A DNA stretch of 64,000 bases from Clostridium_X cadaveris (GTDB lineage: Bacteria; Bacillota; Clostridia; Clostridiales; Clostridiaceae), in NCBI RefSeq assembly GCF_039521325.1, contig NZ_BAAACD010000045.1, one strand, 5' to 3'. Positions 1 to 8,006 of the stretch are shown here, piece after piece. The translations under genes and the position numbers were made by a program. Below the pieces are notes generated by a model. The model was not told the origin of the DNA. It ran no database searches and worked only from the letters and a program-made list of their open reading frames with translations. The number at the start of each line of letters is the position of its first letter. Within the stretch, counting starts at the first letter, position 1.

Positions 1-1451
1 ACAGTTTTTTTAATTTTATCTTTTAATTCATCAGTAAGATTCACAACCTGGCCATGATATTCTGCCATAGAACATATAGAAAGCATTTCCTCAACTGCAC
101 CTTTTGTGATTAGCTGACTCTTTCCTTCTTTGTCTACTAAAACTACTGACATCCTTCTTCTTGAAAAATCAAATGGTATTTCATCTATTTTAGTGTATTT
201 CTTTTTTAGTTCCTCAAATCCAAATTCTTCTCCATGATTTAGTATAGCTATATCCATCAAGTTTCTAAGTCCTGTTTGATAAAAACTGTTCAAGTAAGCG
301 TGTCTTAGAACCCTCTCATCATCTTCTCCATGAACATTCAAATATCTTTCAACTATTATCTTGTCTAATGTCAAAGTTCCAGTCTTATCAGTACACAAAA
401 TATCCATAGCTCCAAAGTTTTGTATAGCATCAAGCTTTTTCACTATAGTCTTTTTCTTTGCCATTTTTACTGCACCTTTAGCAAGATTGCTTGTTAATAT
501 CATTGGAAGCATTTGAGGGGTAAGTCCTACTGCAATTGATATTGCGAATAATAAAGCTTCAATCCAGTTATGCTTTGTAAAACCATTTATAAAAAATACA
601 ACAGGTACCATTGCCATCATAAATTTTACTAGCAATAACCCTATGCTGTTTACTCCTTTTTCAAAACTTGTTGCTTCTTTTGTTCCTGATAAACTCTTTG
701 CCATAGCTCCAAAATAAGTTTCATCTCCAGTTGAAACAACAACTGCTTTTCCACATCCGCTTATAACTGTGGTTCCTAAAAGACAGATATTATTTAAATC
801 TGATACATTTACGTTATTTCCGCAGTTCATTATCTCTGAATATTTTTCAACAGGCTCTGACTCGCCAGTTAAAGATGATTGTCCAATAAATAAATCCTTT
901 GCCCTAATTATTCTAACATCAGCTGGAATCATATCTCCTGCTGCAAGATATATTATATCCCCTTTAACTATATTCTTTATATCTATTTCTTTAAGTGCAC
1001 TATCAGCTCTTCTTACTGCTGCTGTATTGCTTACCATAGTTTTAAGTTCGTCTGCAGCCTTACTTGATTTAAATTCTTGAAAAAACTTTAAAAGTCCGCT
1101 TAAAAGTATCATCAAAGCTATTATAAAAACAGTGCTATAGCTCCTGTCTTGTGGAGCTACAAAAATAATATCGGTAAGAGCTGATGCTATTCCAATTATT
1201 ATTAATACAGTAGTGAATGGACTCATGAATGACATAAAAAGTTCTTTATACCATGGAGCTGGCTTTTCATGAGACATTTGATTCTCTCCATACTCCTCTA
1301 ATCTCTTTTCAGCTTCTGCTTCCTTCAATCCCTTTGATGTTGTATTTAATTCATCATATACTTCATTTATCTCTTTATTACTAAAATCTATTAGATTCAT
1401 TGCTATTTCTCTAGCTTTTATTTCCATAATCTCATTATTCTTTTTAATCAT
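1..1451 (-). CDS. mgtA: Mg2+-importing P-type ATPase MgtA (partial, 3' end outside the window)
   Basis: This is a P-type ATPase of the MgtA/MgtB Mg2+ importer class, which acts in the cytoplasmic membrane. The gene reads leftward from an ATG at 1449-1451 with GGAGGTGTT just upstream, and it runs off the window after about 483 codons. Visible landmarks are an N-terminal cytoplasmic segment rich in E and K, two hydrophobic hairpins, the actuator motif TGES (near 860-875) and the phosphorylation motif CTDKTGT (about 386-404), whose Asp is the phospho-acceptor. The Mg2+ assignment rests mainly on an M-box riboswitch and its terminator upstream. The first ~480 residues are uninterrupted. The ATP-binding remainder and the C-terminal membrane helices are not visible. 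Confidence 0.92.
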   Translation of the reverse strand, partial: MIKKNNEIMEIKAREIAMNLIDFSNKEINEVYDELNTTSKGLKEAEAEKRLEEYGENQMSHEKPAPWYKELFMSFMSPFTTVLIIIGIASALTDIIFVAPQDRSYSTVFIIALMILLSGLLKFFQEFKSSKAADELKTMVSNTAAVRRADSALKEIDIKNIVKGDIIYLAAGDMIPADVRIIRAKDLFIGQSSLTGESEPVEKYSEIMNCGNNVNVSDLNNICLLGTTVISGCGKAVVVSTGDETYFGAMAKSLSGTKEATSFEKGVNSIGLLLVKFMMAMVPVVFFINGFTKHNWIEALLFAISIAVGLTPQMLPMILTSNLAKGAVKMAKKKTIVKKLDAIQNFGAMDILCTDKTGTLTLDKIIVERYLNVHGEDDERVLRHAYLNSFYQTGLRNLMDIAILNHGEEFGFEELKKKYTKIDEIPFDFSRRRMSVVLVDKEGKSQLITKGAVEEMLSICSMAEYHGQVVNLTDELKDKIKKT

Positions 1452-1548
1452 TTTTAACACCTCCAAATTCCCTCTTTTCTAAAAAAGACAACAATAAACT
1501 AAGGGTAGTGACTTTAATTTTTTTTACTACCTCAACACAAAAGGGCAT
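1444..1548 (-). other. Possible 34-codon ORF overlapping the mgtA start
   Basis: An ATG at 1546-1548 opens a 34-codon frame whose TAA stop (1444-1446) overlaps the mgtA ATG. A weak GGGG lies about 5 nt upstream of it. Overlap of a stop with the next start would permit translational coupling, but the frame may be chance. Two small inverted repeats (AAAAGGG...CCCTTTT and GGTAGT...ACTACC) lie inside it. I list it only as a possibility. Confidence 0.2.
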
Positions 1549-1658
1549 AGTAACCCCTTTTAAATATTTAGTTTTAATTTAATACGAAACTGGTAATTTA
1601 AAGATTTGCTTTAAGACAGCGAAGATGTTCTAAATTATTCCAAAGAAATGCATAAGAT

Positions 1659-1772
1659 TTAAACTACTAAATTTATATTCTGTAAAAAGAATGTACCATC
1701 AGTTAGTAGCCTATTCAATGTTACATATGCAATTCTCCCTCCACTGCCTATACTACTACTGCCAGCTTCCAT
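1659..1772 (-). CDS. Small ORF (37 aa) between M-box and mgtA
   Basis: A 37-codon frame starts with ATG at 1770-1772, 6 nt after a near-perfect AGGAGGTG Shine-Dalgarno sequence, and stops with TAA at 1659-1661. The peptide begins MEAGSSSIGSGGRIAYV: it has a Gly/Ser-rich N-terminus and a moderately hydrophobic C-terminal third ending in LVV. It lies downstream of the riboswitch terminator, so it would be translated only when Mg2+ is low, together with mgtA. Small regulatory peptides are known next to mgtA in enterobacteria, but I recognise no homology to them. The ribosome-binding site is the main evidence, and a leader-peptide role is inference. Confidence 0.55.
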   Translation of the reverse strand: MEAGSSSIGSGGRIAYVTLNRLLTDGTFFLQNINLVV

Positions 1773-1824
1773 TCTTTCCACCTCCTAAAATTCTATAATA
1801 AAATTTCTTTGTAAATATAAAAAA

Positions 1825-1853
1825 CCTCCGTCAAAACCAAAACATGACGCAGG
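1825..1853 (-). terminator. Intrinsic terminator of the M-box expression platform
   Basis: On the minus strand CCTGCGTCA (1845-1853) can pair with TGACGGAGG (1825-1833), with one G-G mismatch, and a T-run follows. It lies directly after the M-box aptamer and before the small ORF and mgtA, the usual place for Mg2+-triggered termination. Confidence 0.8.
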
Positions 1854-1854
1854 C

Positions 1855-2022
1855 GTTATTATAAAAATACGTTTCGTTCAAGTTTTGGCTCTGCAAGGCA
1901 ATGAAGTTGAATTAGATTAAGCCTTCTTTGTTCGGCCAAACCTGCTAACCTGTTAAAAATGTTTCCATTCTTTCACGGCATCAACCCGTATCCTTGTAGT
2001 AACCTCACCTACCGAGGTTTTA
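1855..2022 (-). promoter_or_regulatory. M-box (ykoK) Mg2+ riboswitch aptamer
   Basis: The leader RNA of mgtA carries the M-box 5' core around GGTAGGTGAGG (about 2003-2015) followed by GGATACGGGTTGATGCCG, then the AAAAATG-type and AACAGG segments. A terminator and an mgtA gene follow. M-boxes (Rfam RF00380) bind Mg2+ and terminate transcription when it is plentiful. The assignment combines motif recognition with context; no covariance model was run. Confidence 0.82.
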
Positions 2023-2038
2023 TTCAGTTTACACTATT

Positions 2039-2067
2039 ATAATATGCGTATATATGGATTTTGTCAA
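2039..2067 (-). promoter_or_regulatory. Sigma-A promoter of the M-box/mgtA transcript
   Basis: The minus strand has -35 TTGACA (2062-2067), a 17-bp spacer and -10 TATTAT (2039-2044). Transcription would begin about 10-15 nt before the M-box. Confidence 0.75.
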
Positions 2068-2126
2068 CAGCTTTAACAAACTTTATGTATTTATACACAG
2101 TTTTATCTATATAAACTCATGATAAA

Positions 2127-2164
2127 AGCTCCCAATAGTTTTATATAAAACTATTGGGAGCCTC
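2127..2164 (-). terminator. Terminator after the sigma/anti-sigma pair
   Basis: A 17-bp near-perfect stem, GCTCCCAATAGTTTTAT with its complement, is followed on the minus strand by TTTTAT. It begins only a few bases after the anti-sigma stop codon. Confidence 0.85.
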
Positions 2165-2167
2165 TTA

Positions 2168-2602
2168 TTATCCTTGTTTCGCCCTATATTTTGAAATGAA
2201 AAACAATGAGATTCCTGATATAAGTGCAATAAATGCAAACAAATAAAATAGTGGAATTAATATAAATGGTTCAACCAAAGTTCCATCTTCTAAAACTTCA
2301 GACCCTATTACGTTAAACATAACTAAACACATTACACTCATTAATAATGATGTTATCGTAACTCCTTTGGTAAATGCTTTTGCTTTATCTTGTTTCCATG
2401 CTTTTGCGATTTTTTTCATTGCCTTACCATCCTCTAAATTTACTGTATTATATTTAATTTCTATATCAAATTTTTTAAGTTCCTCTCTACAGCTTTCACA
2501 CTGTGCCAAATGTTCCTCTACAAGTATTTTGCTATCTTCACTGCATACATTATCGTAATATAGAGGTAATAAGTCTCTTATGACATCACAAGATATTTTC
2601 AT
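2168..2602 (-). CDS. Membrane anti-sigma factor with zinc-finger (ZAS/zf-HC2) domain
   Basis: This 144-aa protein is the likely anti-sigma partner of the ECF sigma factor directly upstream; the two genes overlap by 4 nt (ATGA), typical of coupled translation. Residues 1-45 form a zf-HC2/ZAS domain with the H-x3-C-x2-C motif (EHLAQCESC) and an upstream Cys in ISCDVIRDLLPLY, a common start of clostridial anti-sigma proteins. Two hydrophobic segments at about 86-103 and 115-137 would place the sensor in the membrane with the zinc finger in the cytoplasm holding the sigma factor. The stimulus cannot be read from the sequence. Confidence 0.85.
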   Translation of the reverse strand: MKISCDVIRDLLPLYYDNVCSEDSKILVEEHLAQCESCREELKKFDIEIKYNTVNLEDGKAMKKIAKAWKQDKAKAFTKGVTITSLLMSVMCLVMFNVIGSEVLEDGTLVEPFILIPLFYLFAFIALISGISLFFISKYRAKQG

Positions 2603-3075
2603 ACTAAATCCTCCTTAAGCTTTAATTTTGCACGATGATATGTGACTCGTGCCCAACTCTCCGTTTTTCCAAATAGTTCTCCGATTTGAGCAAATGATAA
2701 TTCTCCAAAAGTTCTAAGTGTAAATACTTCCTTATATGGTTCTTGAAGTTTATGGAGCAATTTGTGTATTTCAAATGCCGTTTCATTATTTATAAGTCCT
2801 TTTTCAATTTCTTTTGAATCAGTTTGGATTTCACTTATCTCTTTTTTCATCTTACTTTTCTCTTTTTCGCAATAAGAAAAATAAGTATTTTTTGCAATTT
2901 GACAGAGCCATACTTGAAGTTTACATTTGCCATTAAATTTATCAATGCTTTTCAGTGCCTTAAAAAATGTTTCTTGTGTCACATCTTCTGCTATAGCTGC
3001 ATCTTGACATAAAGATAATGTATATCTATAAACATATTGAAAATATTCATCATATATTTTACTAAATTCAGTCAC
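2599..3075 (-). CDS. ECF-type RNA polymerase sigma-70 factor
   Basis: This 158-aa protein has region 2 (about 5-70, with DVTQETFFKALKSIDKF and the W-containing promoter-melting segment) and a C-terminal region 4 (about 100-155) with the helix-turn-helix FGELSFAQIGELFGKTESWARVTY. Region 3 and region 1 are absent, as in ECF sigma factors. Translation starts at a GTG (3073-3075) preceded by GAGGTG at 5 nt. The anti-sigma gene follows with a 4-nt overlap, so the two form an operon that is probably autoregulated. The target regulon is unknown. Confidence 0.9.
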   Translation of the reverse strand: MTEFSKIYDEYFQYVYRYTLSLCQDAAIAEDVTQETFFKALKSIDKFNGKCKLQVWLCQIAKNTYFSYCEKEKSKMKKEISEIQTDSKEIEKGLINNETAFEIHKLLHKLQEPYKEVFTLRTFGELSFAQIGELFGKTESWARVTYHRAKLKLKEDLV

Positions 3076-3189
3076 TATTTCACCTCACTTTCATATATAA
3101 GACTTAGAAGTTTCTATTTCGTTACAACATTTTATAATTTTTTTATAATCTTAGCTTTTATTTACTATTATTAAGGAAATATAAAAATA

Positions 3190-3228
3190 GGTGTGTTTCA
3201 ATATGAATTATACATTTTGAAACACACC
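3190..3228 (-). terminator. Terminator of the pot operon
   Basis: An inverted repeat, GGTGTGTTTCAA / TTGAAACACACC, followed on the minus strand by ATTTTTAT, lies 16 nt after the potD stop. Confidence 0.85.
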
Positions 3229-3243
3229 TTCTTTTAATGACTA

Positions 3244-4293
3244 TTATTTTGATTTTATCTCAAGCCACAAATCATCGTATAATTTAATTTTATCTCCTAA
3301 ATCTATAAAGAATTCACTCTTCTTTACAATATCATCACTTGGATATGCTACTGGATTGTTTTTAACCTCTTCATCTAGTAATTCAAATGCAGCCTTATTT
3401 GGAGTTGAGTAATTTATATAATCTATATTTTGCTTTGCATTTTGTGCATCAAGCATAAAGTTTATAAACTTTTCAGCTTCCTTTTTATTTTCTGCATTAT
3501 ATGGTATACACATAGCATCTATCCATTTATTAGTTCCTGCTTTAGGAATAGCATAAGCTAAATTCTTATCTTCCTCCATAAGAGTTATGGCATCACCAGA
3601 ATATACTATTCCCATGGCTGCCTCTCCACCTAAGAGTCTATCTTTTATATCGTCATTTCCATAAGCAAGAACAAGAGGTCTTTGCTTTATAAGCTCTTCC
3701 TTAGCTTTTTGAAGTTCTGCCTCATTAATACTATTTTGAGAGTATCCAAGCTTCATAAGCGCTATTCCCATAGTATCTCTTACTGAGTCAAGCATAAGAA
3801 TTTGTTGTTTGTATTTTTCATTCCAAAGTATATCCCAACTCTCTATAGGATCACTTACCATAGTTTTATTGTACATTATTCCAAAAGTACCCCAAAAATA
3901 TGGAACAGAATATTCATCTTTTGGATCATATGATGCATTTTTAAATTTCTCATCTATATTTTTATAATTAGGTATGTTGCTATAATCTATTTTTTGCAAA
4001 AGATCTTCTTTTATCATTTTTTCTATCATATAGTCAGATGGAAATACTAAATCATATTTAGAACCACCACTCTTTATTTTTTGATACATAATTTCATTAG
4101 TGTCATATTTTTCATAGACTACTTTTATTCCTGTTTCTTTTTCAAATTTAGGAATTAAATCTTCATCTATATAATCTCCTACATTATATATGTTTAAAAC
4201 CTCAGCTGATGATTTTGATCCACATCCTGCTAAAAGTCCTACAGATATCACTGATGTTAAAGCTAACGCTATAATTTTCTTTATATTTTTCAT
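3244..4293 (-). CDS. potD: Spermidine/putrescine-binding lipoprotein PotD
   Basis: This is the extracellular substrate-binding lipoprotein of the polyamine ABC importer (349 aa). A lipoprotein signal peptide ends in the lipobox LLAGC, with Cys24 the predicted lipidation site. The mature protein has the PotD/PotF fold signature, starting with LNIYNVGDYIDEDLIPKFEK and containing the YDLVFPSDYMIEKM and VPYFWGTFGIMYN segments that line the polyamine pocket. The length is normal for the family. It is the last gene of the potABCD operon, 21 bp after potC, and a terminator follows. Confidence 0.93.
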   Translation of the reverse strand: MKNIKKIIALALTSVISVGLLAGCGSKSSAEVLNIYNVGDYIDEDLIPKFEKETGIKVVYEKYDTNEIMYQKIKSGGSKYDLVFPSDYMIEKMIKEDLLQKIDYSNIPNYKNIDEKFKNASYDPKDEYSVPYFWGTFGIMYNKTMVSDPIESWDILWNEKYKQQILMLDSVRDTMGIALMKLGYSQNSINEAELQKAKEELIKQRPLVLAYGNDDIKDRLLGGEAAMGIVYSGDAITLMEEDKNLAYAIPKAGTNKWIDAMCIPYNAENKKEAEKFINFMLDAQNAKQNIDYINYSTPNKAAFELLDEEVKNNPVAYPSDDIVKKSEFFIDLGDKIKLYDDLWLEIKSK

Positions 4294-4314
4294 ACAAGCA
4301 CCTCTTTCTTTGTG

Positions 4315-5085
4315 TTACTTATTTACTGGTTGTCTTTTATTTGCAAGTAGTAATAATACTAAAACTGATACAAACATTAAAGTTGATAAAGCATTTATTT
4401 CAGGTTTTATTCCTCTTCTCGCCATAGAGTATACTTCAATAGAAAGGTTAGAAACACCACTTCCCGTATTAAAGAAACTTATAACAAAATCATCTATAGA
4501 CATAGTAAATGCAATTAAAAATCCTGAAATTATTCCTGGTTTTATTTGAGGTAATATTACCTTCCTAAGTGCATACATTGGCTTTGCTCCAAGATCCATT
4601 GCTGCCTCTTCTATATTTTGTGGTAATTGCTTTAATCTAGGGAGCACTGACAATACTACATATGGAATATCAAAAGTTATATGTGCAAGTATCATAGTGC
4701 CAAGTCCTAAGTCTAAATTTAAAAAGATAAATAAACTCATAAGCCCTATAGCTGTAACTATATCTGGGTTTAATACTGGAAGATAATTTATATTAAGAAG
4801 CACTGACTTTTTGGCACCTTTCATTTTGTGGATTCCTATAGCACTTATAGTTCCAATTATTGTAGCTGCTATAGATGCAACAACAGCAACTAATATAGTG
4901 GTTCTAAGAGCTGATAATATAGCCTCATTGTGCATAAGCTCCTGATACCATTTAAAAGTAAATCCTTGCCACTTTGCCATAGATTTAGAATCATTGAAAG
5001 AAAATAATATGAGAGCAAATATAGGTGCATATAAAAACACAAATATTGCTGATAAATATACATTAGAGGTTATCTTCTTTACCAC
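4315..5085 (-). CDS. potC: Spermidine/putrescine ABC transporter permease PotC
   Basis: A 256-aa inner-membrane permease of the PotC/MetI family with six predicted helices. The EAA loop that contacts the ATPase is visible as EEAAMDLGAKPMYALRKVILPQIKPG (about 150-175). The start is GTG (5083-5085), supported by AGGAGG 9 nt upstream. The gene overlaps the end of potB by 7 nt, indicating coupled translation. Confidence 0.93.
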   Translation of the reverse strand: MVKKITSNVYLSAIFVFLYAPIFALILFSFNDSKSMAKWQGFTFKWYQELMHNEAILSALRTTILVAVVASIAATIIGTISAIGIHKMKGAKKSVLLNINYLPVLNPDIVTAIGLMSLFIFLNLDLGLGTMILAHITFDIPYVVLSVLPRLKQLPQNIEEAAMDLGAKPMYALRKVILPQIKPGIISGFLIAFTMSIDDFVISFFNTGSGVSNLSIEVYSMARRGIKPEINALSTLMFVSVLVLLLLANKRQPVNK

Positions 5086-5921
5086 AATAGTCTGCCTCCT
5101 CTCTCCTCTTCATCTTCATCAGAGAACTTAGATGTAAGTCCCATACAAATTAATATTAACAGCATCATAACTATTGATATAGCTGAACCAAAGTTCCAAT
5201 CTCCAACAGTTGTAAATTGCTGCTCTATCAAGTTTCCAAGAAGAGTGTATTGTCCTCCTCCCAAAAGTCGCGATATAACGAAGGTAGAAACTGCAGGCAT
5301 AAACACCATTGTTATACCAGATACAACTCCTGGTATGCTTAATGGAAAAATAACCTTTGTGAATACCTTAAATTTTCCAGCTCCTAAATCGTAAGCTGCA
5401 TTAACCAAATCTTGGTCAATCTTTAAAAGTGAAGTGTATATAGGTAGTACCATAAATGGTAGGAAGTTATATACCATACCTAAAAGCACTGCACCATTTG
5501 TATATAAAATACTTACTGGATCTAGTCCAATAGAAGTTAATAGCGTGTTTAAAAGTCCATTTTTTCCCAATATAGACATCCAAGCATAAGTTCTTAAAAG
5601 AAAATTCATCCACATTGGAAGTATAAATAGCAATATAAGCATACCCTTCTTATGATCTGGTTTTTTAGATATTATATATGACACTGGATATCCTATTATT
5701 AAACATAATAATGTAGATAAAAATGCAAGCCATATGGAACGCCCGAAAACTTTTAAATAAATTGGATTCATTAGTCTAGTAAAGTTATCTAAGGAAAATA
5801 CATATTCTCCTCCTTCTGTTTTAGTACAGCTGAAGAAGATTATTAAAAGTAAAGGAACTACTATAAATATTACACTCCATAACACATATGGATAAGCTAA
5901 ATAATCTTTTTTCTTTTTCAT
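5079..5921 (-). CDS. potB: Spermidine/putrescine ABC transporter permease PotB
   Basis: A 280-aa permease with six predicted helices, the partner of PotC. The EAA-like cytoplasmic loop is NAAYDLGAGKFKVFTKVIFPLSIPG (about 175-200). Its start touches the potA stop, and its C-terminus (DEEEERGGRLLW) overlaps the potC start. It forms the translocation pore with PotC. Confidence 0.92.
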   Translation of the reverse strand: MKKKKDYLAYPYVLWSVIFIVVPLLLIIFFSCTKTEGGEYVFSLDNFTRLMNPIYLKVFGRSIWLAFLSTLLCLIIGYPVSYIISKKPDHKKGMLILLFILPMWMNFLLRTYAWMSILGKNGLLNTLLTSIGLDPVSILYTNGAVLLGMVYNFLPFMVLPIYTSLLKIDQDLVNAAYDLGAGKFKVFTKVIFPLSIPGVVSGITMVFMPAVSTFVISRLLGGGQYTLLGNLIEQQFTTVGDWNFGSAISIVMMLLILICMGLTSKFSDEDEEERGGRLLW

Positions 5922-6964
5922 TATTCATCACCTGATTTTGTCATGATATGAAAATCTTCTGGATATAAATCCATTCCTATAGTCGCACCTATTTGTGCAC
6001 ACTGAGTATTGTGAATAAGCCATGTTCTTCCGCTTTCCTCTACTTCTAGTTCATAATGAACTCCCTTAAATACTATTGACTTTACTATTCCTTCTAACAT
6101 ACCTTTACCAGCAGCTACCATCTTTACGTCCTCTGGTCTTATTACCACATCAACTGGTTCATTTTTAGCGAAACCTTTATCTACACACTCAAATACCTTA
6201 TTACATACTTGAATTTTATAATCCTCAAGCATAACTCCGTCGAATATGTTGCTTTCTCCTATGAACTTTGCAACGAATCTATTTTCAGGTTCATTGTATA
6301 TATCTTGAGGAGTTCCCATTTGCTGAATAACTCCTTTATTCATAACCACAACTGTATCTGACATGGTAAGTGCCTCTTCTTGGTCATGAGTAACAAATAT
6401 AAAAGTTATTCCAAGTTGTTTTTGAATCTTTTTAAGCTCTATCTGCATCTCTTTTCTAAGCTTCAAGTCTAAAGCTCCTAAAGGCTCATCTAAAAGAAGA
6501 ACTCTTGGTTCATTTACTATTGCTCTTGCTATAGCTACTCTCTGTTGCTGTCCTCCACTTAGTGAATCTATATTTCTCTTTTCAAACCCTTCCAATGATA
6601 CAAGCTTTAATACTTCTTTTACCTTTGTATCTATTATTGACTTTGATAATTTCTTTATTCTAAGACCAAAAGCTATGTTTTCATATACATTCATATGAGG
6701 AAATAAAGCATACTTTTGGAATACAGTGTTTATCTGTCTATCAAATGGAGGTACATCATTTATCTTTTTATCTTCAAAAATTACCTCACCATCATCACAG
6801 GTTTCAAATCCTGCTATTATCTTTAAGGTGGTCGTCTTTCCACATCCACTAGGTCCAAGTAAAGTTACAAATTCATTTTTTCTTATGTTTAAATTTATAC
6901 TATCCAATACTTTTAAATCATCGTATTGTTTTGAAAGATTTTTAATTTCTATTATGTTTTCCAT
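5921..6964 (-). CDS. potA: Spermidine/putrescine ABC transporter ATPase PotA
   Basis: A 347-aa ATPase with Walker A GPSGCGKTT (about 38-46), Q-loop (VFQKYALFPHMNV), signature LSGGQQQR (about 134-141), Walker B VLLLDEPLGALD and the H-loop His in FVTHDQEEA. The C-terminal ~110 residues form the OB/TOBE regulatory domain typical of PotA/MalK-class ATPases (VVIRPEDVKM). It powers PotBC and lies second in the operon, 20 bp after the XRE-cupin regulator. Confidence 0.94.
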   Translation of the reverse strand: MENIIEIKNLSKQYDDLKVLDSINLNIRKNEFVTLLGPSGCGKTTTLKIIAGFETCDDGEVIFEDKKINDVPPFDRQINTVFQKYALFPHMNVYENIAFGLRIKKLSKSIIDTKVKEVLKLVSLEGFEKRNIDSLSGGQQQRVAIARAIVNEPRVLLLDEPLGALDLKLRKEMQIELKKIQKQLGITFIFVTHDQEEALTMSDTVVVMNKGVIQQMGTPQDIYNEPENRFVAKFIGESNIFDGVMLEDYKIQVCNKVFECVDKGFAKNEPVDVVIRPEDVKMVAAGKGMLEGIVKSIVFKGVHYELEVEESGRTWLIHNTQCAQIGATIGMDLYPEDFHIMTKSGDE

Positions 6965-6984
6965 TACCTAACACCTCTTATTCT

Positions 6985-7524
6985 CTAAAATGATGGCGGA
7001 GTGCTTATCCAGATTACCTTAGCATCTGTCTTTCCTTCATTGGAAATATAATGTCTTTCCTTTGGTTGAAAGTAAAAGCTCTCTCCTTTTCTTATCTTAT
7101 ACACCTTTTCACCTATGTGAAGGTGTATTATTCCCGCTAATACGTATCCAAATTCTTCTCCCTCATGAGGTTCTTCCTCTTTATATTTTCCAAATGGCTC
7201 TAATGTGAGCATTATAGGCTCCATTTCATTCTTTTGTGCATCTGGCACAAGCCATTTTAATTTATATTTTAATTCGTCATCCTCTGTTTCAAACATATCA
7301 TCTGCTGTAAATCTAACTCTTTCACTGGTTTCCTCACTGAAGAACTCCTTAAGATTTGTTCCCAGCACCTGAAGTATATCCACAAGAGTTGCTATTGAAG
7401 GTGAAGTTAATTCATTTTCTATTTGAGATATGAATCCTTTAGATAATTCACACCTATTCGCTAGTTCTTCTTGAGTTAGCTGCTTTTCCATCCTTAATCT
7501 TCTAATCTTATCTCCAATTTCCAT
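6985..7524 (-). CDS. XRE-family regulator with C-terminal cupin domain (polyamine operon)
   Basis: The protein has an N-terminal XRE helix-turn-helix (about 1-60: LTQEELANRCELSKGFISQIENELTSPS) and a C-terminal cupin (about 105-175) ending in KVIWISTPPSF. This is the PuuR-like architecture commonly found ahead of potABCD, where the cupin probably senses polyamines or a product. I place the start at the ATG at 7522-7524 (179 aa), because GGAGGT lies 8 nt upstream; the longer frame from a TTG at 7539 would place that ribosome-binding site inside the gene. It is first in the operon, so autoregulation is likely. Two copies of a 22-bp direct repeat lie upstream. Confidence 0.88.
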   Translation of the reverse strand: MEIGDKIRRLRMEKQLTQEELANRCELSKGFISQIENELTSPSIATLVDILQVLGTNLKEFFSEETSERVRFTADDMFETEDDELKYKLKWLVPDAQKNEMEPIMLTLEPFGKYKEEEPHEGEEFGYVLAGIIHLHIGEKVYKIRKGESFYFQPKERHYISNEGKTDAKVIWISTPPSF

Positions 7525-7560
7525 AAAACTTACCTCCAATACTTGTGTATTATATCTAAA

Positions 7561-7582
7561 CTATATGTTTATTTTTACTAAA
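7561..7582. repeat. 22-bp direct repeat, copy 1 (candidate operator)
   Basis: The sequence CTATATGTTTA-N5-ACTAA occurs here next to the -10 of the pot operon and again at 7720-7741; 19 of 22 positions agree. Location and repetition suggest a binding site for the XRE-cupin regulator, which is inference. Confidence 0.45.
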
Positions 7583-7719
7583 CAAACAATGTTATTTTAT
7601 AGCTTTTTTTATAATAAATCAATAGATTTATAAAAATTTTTTCTAATATTTTTGGGTATTTCTATTTTTTTAATCGTTGGCGAATCATACCTTTGCTTCA
7701 CTTTGTTTACATTAATATT

Positions 7720-7741
7720 CTATATGTTTAGTATTACTAAT
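7720..7741. repeat. 22-bp direct repeat, copy 2 (candidate operator)
   Basis: This is the second copy of CTATATGTTTA-N5-ACTAA, 159 bp from the first. The 3' half extends into a small palindrome, ACTAATTTTAATTAGT. Confidence 0.4.
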
Positions 7742-7912
7742 TTTAATTAGTATATGTATATTAAAAGTAAAGTATAGTTATTATATACTCAAAAAATACA
7801 AAATATCTTTCCTTTTTATTTAAGTATTTTATAATATAACTTTTTATGCAGCATTATAGAAAAATTTCATTCTTCTCTATAAAAACGTATACATTACCAC
7901 ATTTTTTACATA

Positions 7913-7942
7913 TTGACACCTTTTAAATCATTATGATATAAT
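7913..7942 (+). promoter_or_regulatory. Sigma-A promoter of the CarD-like gene
   Basis: Consensus TTGACA (7913-7918), an 18-bp spacer and consensus TATAAT (7937-7942) lie about 55 bp before the ribosome-binding site. Confidence 0.8.
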
Positions 7943-8006
7943 AAAAATTTTATATTATTCCTTTAATATGTTATAATATAATTAATATCATATTGGAGGT
8001 GTTTTT

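Larger units (their letters stand above)
7525..8006. other. AT-rich divergent intergenic region
   Basis: This 480-bp gene-free stretch separates the pot operon (leftward) from the CarD-like gene (rightward). It holds a TATAAT-like -10 for pot (minus strand, 7549-7554) without a clear -35, two copies of a 22-bp direct repeat, and the CarD-gene promoter. I see no small ORF with a ribosome-binding site in the middle part. Confidence 0.6.

Noticed and set aside
769..1080. Open frame on the plus strand opposite mgtA
   Set aside because: It is a shadow of the mgtA reading frame, with no ribosome-binding site. The same applies to other opposite-strand frames inside real genes, such as those opposite potA, the AGCS gene, the YibE/F gene and the M42 genes.
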